Assembly: GCA_922989275.2 (NCBI GenBank)
Contig: OV277869.1
Coordinates: forward strand, 40,904,189-40,968,188
Length of the DNA stretch: 64,000 nucleotides
Origin: Gari tellinella
Taxonomy: Eukaryota > Mollusca > Bivalvia > Cardiida > Psammobiidae
Reading direction: 5' to 3'
Below are positions 60,061-64,000 of the stretch, in pieces (the first letter of the stretch is position 1; every line of letters begins with the position of its first letter). Below the pieces are notes generated by a model. That model was given only the letters and a program-made list of their open reading frames with translations, did not search any database and was not told where the DNA came from. The position numbers and the translations under genes are program-made.

Positions 60061-60160
60061 CAGTGCTCTCTCACTACAACATCCATCAGAAAAAGACTCC
60101 CCCCTTACAACAACACTTTCCACTATTCCCAAGACAATAATGTCTAACGCTTTCACTGTT
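60061..60160 (-). repeat. Family B terminal fragment
   Basis: TACAGTGCTCTCTCACTACAAC, CCCCCTTACAACAACACTTTCC; breaks off before the hairpin. Confidence 0.65.
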
Positions 60161-60220
60161 GACTACAATATCGTTGAAAAATCAACCCGTTTGTGCTCAC
60201 GATCCCATGTATGGGACAAA

Positions 60221-60290
60221 GGCAAACAGTGTAGACTCTGATCAGACGCCGCATTATGCGGCGTCTAATCAGAGTCTACACTGTTTGCTG
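60221..60290. repeat. Hairpin P/G intermediate
   Basis: GCAAACAGTGTAGACTCTGATC, GACGCCGCATTATGCGGCGTC, GAGTCTACACTGTTTGC: outer arms of the G type with the P centre. A recombinant between the two hairpin types. Confidence 0.8.
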
Positions 60291-60419
60291 ATAGGAATTT
60301 AAATATAAAACAAAATGAAAATGAAAATTTTGACCAGGAATCCCTTGATCCAATATATAAACATAGAAGAAACCACTGGGCACAAATGGGTTACATTTAG
60401 GGCAGTATGACTGGAGAAA

Positions 60420-60722
60420 TTTCAAAACGACTGTCACACAATTTGGATCCTATAATCAGACGCGGCGTCTGATCAGGATAAAAATGTGTCTGCAAATGCA
60501 TTTTATGACGTCATTGAGAGTGAAAGTGTTAAAACGGGTAAGTGACACGGCGTCTAATCAGGATTCACACTGTTCGCAGACACGGTTTGGATCCTATAAT
60601 AAGACGCGGCGTCTGGTCAGGATAAAATTGTGTCTACAAATGCGTTTTATGACGTCATTGCCAGTGAAAGGGTTAAAACGCGAAAGTGACACGGCGTCTA
60701 ATCAGGATTCAAACTGTTTGCA
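60420..60722. repeat. Tandemly duplicated C-type repeat
   Basis: GGATCCTATAATCAGACGCGGCGTC with AAATGCATTTTATGACGTCATTG and GTGACACGGCGTCTAATCAGG recurs with a period of about 156 bp (60445 and 60588 onwards). Confidence 0.75.
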
Positions 60723-60726
60723 GATA

Positions 60727-60970
60727 CAGTTAAGAAGACGTTAGTCTTTCCCGTTTAAACGCAAATGAAACGCAAACGCACTTAAATATAAAAAATGACA
60801 ATTAGTTGACATTTATCACGATTTTATTTTAATCTAAGTTGCAAATAGTTTGGAGCCTGATCAGACGCCGGATTACTCTGCGTCTGATCTGGCTCTTAAT
60901 TGTTTCCAATGGAAAAATAGTTTCAGCGTAAACGCGTTTATTGAGGAAATGATAAGGTCTTATCCACTTT
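60727..60970 (+). mobile_element. Family A, worn copy
   Basis: TACAGTTAAGAAGACGTTAGTC to ATTGAGGAAATGATAAGGTC. P hairpin 60840-60908, worn. Confidence 0.7.
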
Positions 60971-60982
60971 GTGTTCCTTATT

Positions 60983-61168
60983 AAACCCTTCACTGCTACA
61001 TGTATGATGTCATCAAATTTTAACAATTATCGTCTGCTTTAATTTCTCAAATTCAAATTTTAAGTATTTTGACTTAAAAAATATTGAAATGAGTGTCAGA
61101 CAGTTTGCAAATACTTATTGTACTCGGGGTAAGGCAATGAAGGGGTAAAGCAGTGAAGGGGTTTTATA
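60983..61168 (+). repeat. Family C-like, hairpin deleted
   Basis: AAACCCTTCACTGCTACATG, GACTTAAAAAATATTGAAATGAG, CAGACAGTTTGCAAATAC (only the hairpin ends remain), GTAAGGCAATGAAGGGGTAA. Confidence 0.65.
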
Positions 61169-61454
61169 TCGGATATTTACGAGTAGTGAGTGGAACATTT
61201 ATTAGTAAGCTTTGTGGAACACGTCTAGAGTAGCGTATTCCGTTTTCAACCAAGGTAAGACATAATTTGATTATCTACTGCTTATCTTCATTTTGAAACG
61301 TGTACAATTATACATAATTTTATCGAGACCATCTCGATGCCAGTTAGCATTTTCAGTGACTTCACAATTGGAGCCTGATGTTTCCCATTTTTACATAACC
61401 ATTTACCACTTTCGACAATATTTTTGACAAATTCGTTGTAATAATTATGTAAAG
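61169..61454. other. No recognised feature
   Basis: Nothing supported. Confidence 0.4.
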
Positions 61455-63008
61455 CAGGGCTGGCATTTCTCAGGATTTTTCCTTAGTAATCGGACTTTTA
61501 TCCTAGCAACTCGCAGCTTAAAAAAAGGCTGAAAGTGAAGCAGAATGCGCATTAAGGCGCATTCTGCTTTACTTTCAGCCTGTTTTAAGCAGTCATTGTG
61601 TCTTCAAATAAATACGAAAGACTCAAGCAGGAAACGTAACACAATCAATACACCCACCTCTCAAGCAGAACACACACACACACAGTCATACCACAACAAA
61701 CACACACACACACACACACGCAATACCATTCCTTCATCTACACACTAAATAGAAAACAACACGCAAGACAAACATAAAGCAAAGTGAATATAGGAGCCCG
61801 CCTTGGTACGGTCAGTAGCAATCAATAATCAACTATAAATTAATTAATTATTAACAACCACTGGGGGGTTAAACCTGGGTTTAGGGGCGCCCAACCTCAC
61901 ACTTATCTCCTATATTCACCTATAAAGACAAACAGTGTACATAAAATATAAACCCTGTTCCACAACCTCACAATCAAAAGGACCGCCAGCACAGTAAGTA
62001 AATACATGTAAAACATTTAGCAAAAATTCTAAGACAAGATCATTAGTAACATGGAAAAGAATTAAACATTCAAGCCCGTGTTAAAAATAACCCACTATGG
62101 CAACGGTCAAATTGTACTCAAGCGACTAGTCTGTAGTTACGAGTAACTGTAAGACATGGAAGGGTCCAGGGTACGACAGAGAGGGAGAGAAAAAACAAAG
62201 CACGAAAATCCGACATAACTCTCCCGGTTAAGGACGGCTTTAAAGATACACCATCATGTAGTGCTAAGCCCTGTCTGTCGTCGCACAACCAAAGAGGAAA
62301 GCATAGTTATCAATTGTAGATTGATCGATAACCAAACGTGAAGTGCGCAGCAATATAGTTGGATCATAATCTTTTTTGAGGAAAAATCTAATACGTTTCA
62401 CAAATAGGTTTTGAAAATGTATATGTCCAAGAATCTTACGAAGTCTGTAAATCACATCACCATAAAACTCCGGATGTGAAATACCTTGCCGCAGAAAAGA
62501 CTTTAAGTTACATTTATACTTGTTAATGAGAGGAAGATTTCTATGAAAGAATTTAGAAAATGTTTTACGAAGTTTATGAAATCTGTACCCCTGTTTAAGA
62601 AGCTTTTCAGTAATAGTTTTATTACGAATGTGGAAGTCCTCAACAGAGGTACAGGCCCTAGCAAAGCGAATAAGTTGTGAAATCCGTAAGATGTGGAACG
62701 GGGAACATCGCCATCTAGATGAGGATAATTTACAATACTAAAATCAAAATCATCTCGTTTATCGTAAATCTTAGAAGAAACAATTCCGTTATTTATAAAA
62801 AGATCCAAATCTAAAAATGGTGCCGACAAATTTGACTCGTTTGTTTTATTAAGGCGTAGTTCTTTTGGGTAAATAATAGGAAACAACGTATCAAAAAATG
62901 GGTTGTCTATAACAAGAAACAGACTATGGGGTAAAGGTACGATTAGTAAAATTGCGTCTGAAAATTTAAAATCTTAGGATTTTTATGATCAACTTCTGGC
63001 AGCCCTGG
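61455..63008. mobile_element. Element N, copy 2, split by a LINE
   Basis: CAGGGCTGGCATTTCTCAGG at 61455 and TCTGGCAGCCCTG ending about 63008, with GTAAAG on both sides (6-bp duplication). Hairpin Q at 61517-61588. The LINE (61612-62925) separates TGTCTTCAAAT from AACAAGAAACAGACTATGGGG. Confidence 0.8.
61612..62925 (-). pseudogene. 3' part of an APE-type LINE, minus strand
   Basis: Two minus-strand frames show its C-terminal coding part: LRLNKTNESNLSAPFLDLDL, SKIYDKRDDFDFSIVNYPHL and DGDVPRSTSYGFHNLFALLG (62503-62886), then YRLRKILGHIHFQNLFVKRI and DQSTIDNYAFLFGCATTDRA (62264-62455), with a shift between. Downstream is the 3' untranslated region with (CA)n. Inserted in element N. Confidence 0.85.
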
Positions 63009-63379
63009 TAAAGCATATAGTAAAAGGGTGTTTAATAGTAGCAAAACCCAATAGAAGGGCCATTGTTAACACCTTTTTTGCCTTACCCAGAGAACAGTGG
63101 TTATTTTCTAGGTATTGTTTGTTGTCGACATAATTAACGTGGTATCGTTTGAAAGAAAACGCAAACAAATGGTGTATTAGCAAAACTAAAAGAAAATACT
63201 CAAATAAAACCAAATGTGTATTCAAATACTCTTTATTTATCATGCATCTGGCATTAGAAAAATATGATCAGTCTAAAAAAAAACTCAAGAAAAGTCTTCA
63301 AATCTTAATTTTTTTTAGATATTTACATCGTTTTATCCTATATTTATTCAATAGCATCGAAAGACGCAAAAGAAATTGA
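63009..63379 (-). pseudogene. LINE linker region, decayed
   Basis: Between the N element and the endonuclease fragment. The minus strand has broken frames (e.g. YVDNKQYLENNHCSLGKA) that could belong to the same LINE or to another insertion. Not resolved. Confidence 0.35.
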
Positions 63380-64000
63380 TCACGGGTCGGACATTAACCC
63401 GGGCCGAATAATGTAATCTCCATCGCTACACAGTAAGTACGTTAAATCTATCGTAGAGACATGAATAGTCCGGCTGGTCGAGTGGTCTAAGTGCGAATTT
63501 TCTTCTGTAAGATTGTCCTCTAATTGTTTAATTTTTTTAAGTAGGTCTGTTTCTTGTTTATTTATTTGTTTCTTTTTATAAGAGCCATAAGATATAGATT
63601 CCCCCCTGATTTCCATCAAAAGAGTTTCCAAGAACAGATCATCTGGTATCGTAAACTGTATGTCACTGCAATGTATATTATTGATGTTATCCAAATTATA
63701 AACAGGAATACAATATTGAGTCTTTATCTGTTTAATCTTAATTTGAATTTGCTGGACATATTGTAAATCATTCAATAAAGAGTCATTATGTTTCCATAAT
63801 CCTTTACCGTGATGAACGTTTGTAAATAGCATGTTTAATTTTACAATAGAATGATCTGAGTTCAGACTTGGCTCTATTTCACATGACTTTGAAAACTGTA
63901 CCAAGTCTTCTGTAACGAGAAAAAAGTCTAAACGTGCCTGTTGAATTGGACGAGTACGTCGCCATGTAAATCTCTTTTTGTCTGGGTAGAGGTCGCTATA
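63380..64000 (-). pseudogene. LINE endonuclease domain and linker, runs off the window
   Basis: From the right edge the minus strand reads SDLYPDKKRFTWRRTRPIQQ, ARLDFFLVTEDLVQFSKSCE and IEPSLNSDHSIVKL. This is the C-terminal half of an APE-type endonuclease: the TWR, RLDF.L and SDH motifs, with the catalytic His. Then follow the linker GKGLWKHNDSLLNDLQYV and a coiled region. Open for the whole stretch to 63380. The 5' part lies outside the window. Confidence 0.85.

Overview
The window looks like nuclear DNA of a bivalve-like marine invertebrate. It is intron-rich and AT-biased, and packed with short inverted-repeat elements, LINE remnants, tRNA-related SINEs and a Helitron-like element with ~161-bp internal tandem units. 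The species call is inference from repeat style only.

One host gene runs through most of the window on the + strand: a core-1 beta-1,3-galactosyltransferase (C1GALT1-like). I rebuilt it from six exons: 3570-3774, 35482-35655, 36347-36510, 41498-41641, 44573-44749 and 47008-47160. Every junction has GT/AG and a matching phase. The sum is 1017 nt, 338 residues plus stop, close to the family length. Exon 1 gives the type II membrane anchor, exon 3 the DDD metal-binding motif, and exons 4-6 the rest of the catalytic domain. Intron 1 is about 31.7 kb.

Inside intron 1 sits the most notable object: a 12.26-kb Polinton/Maverick-like endogenous DNA virus (15443-27704). It has terminal inverted repeats and a target duplication (AATGA, or TAATGA at 6 bp), and it is inserted in a mariner-type foldback element (14550-15442 plus 27705-27736). 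It carries a protein-primed family B DNA polymerase, a probable double-jelly-roll major capsid protein, a penton-like minor capsid protein, a coiled-coil spike candidate, a tail-anchored 540-residue protein, a 446-residue membrane-active protein and a 200-residue membrane protein. I see no integrase, packaging ATPase or protease. Its right end (26094-27530) is present again, inverted and almost identical, at 19631-21068. One copy of the 446-residue gene is therefore truncated, and one copy of the 200-residue gene is frameshifted by a single A.

The rest is a dense field of nested non-autonomous elements. At least four element families with unrelated ends (called A, B, C and G here) carry the same ~67-bp near-perfect palindrome at their centre (hairpin P: CAAACAGTTTGG...GATCAGACGCC). 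At least four others (D, F, K, N) carry a second ~70-bp palindrome (hairpin Q: AAGCAGGCTGAAAGTAAAGC...). This shared-cassette architecture, together with the viral element, is what most deserves follow-up. Downstream of the host gene (47-64 kb) lie tRNA-like SINE heads, more nested elements, and fragments of a LINE with an APE-type endonuclease that runs off the right edge on the minus strand.
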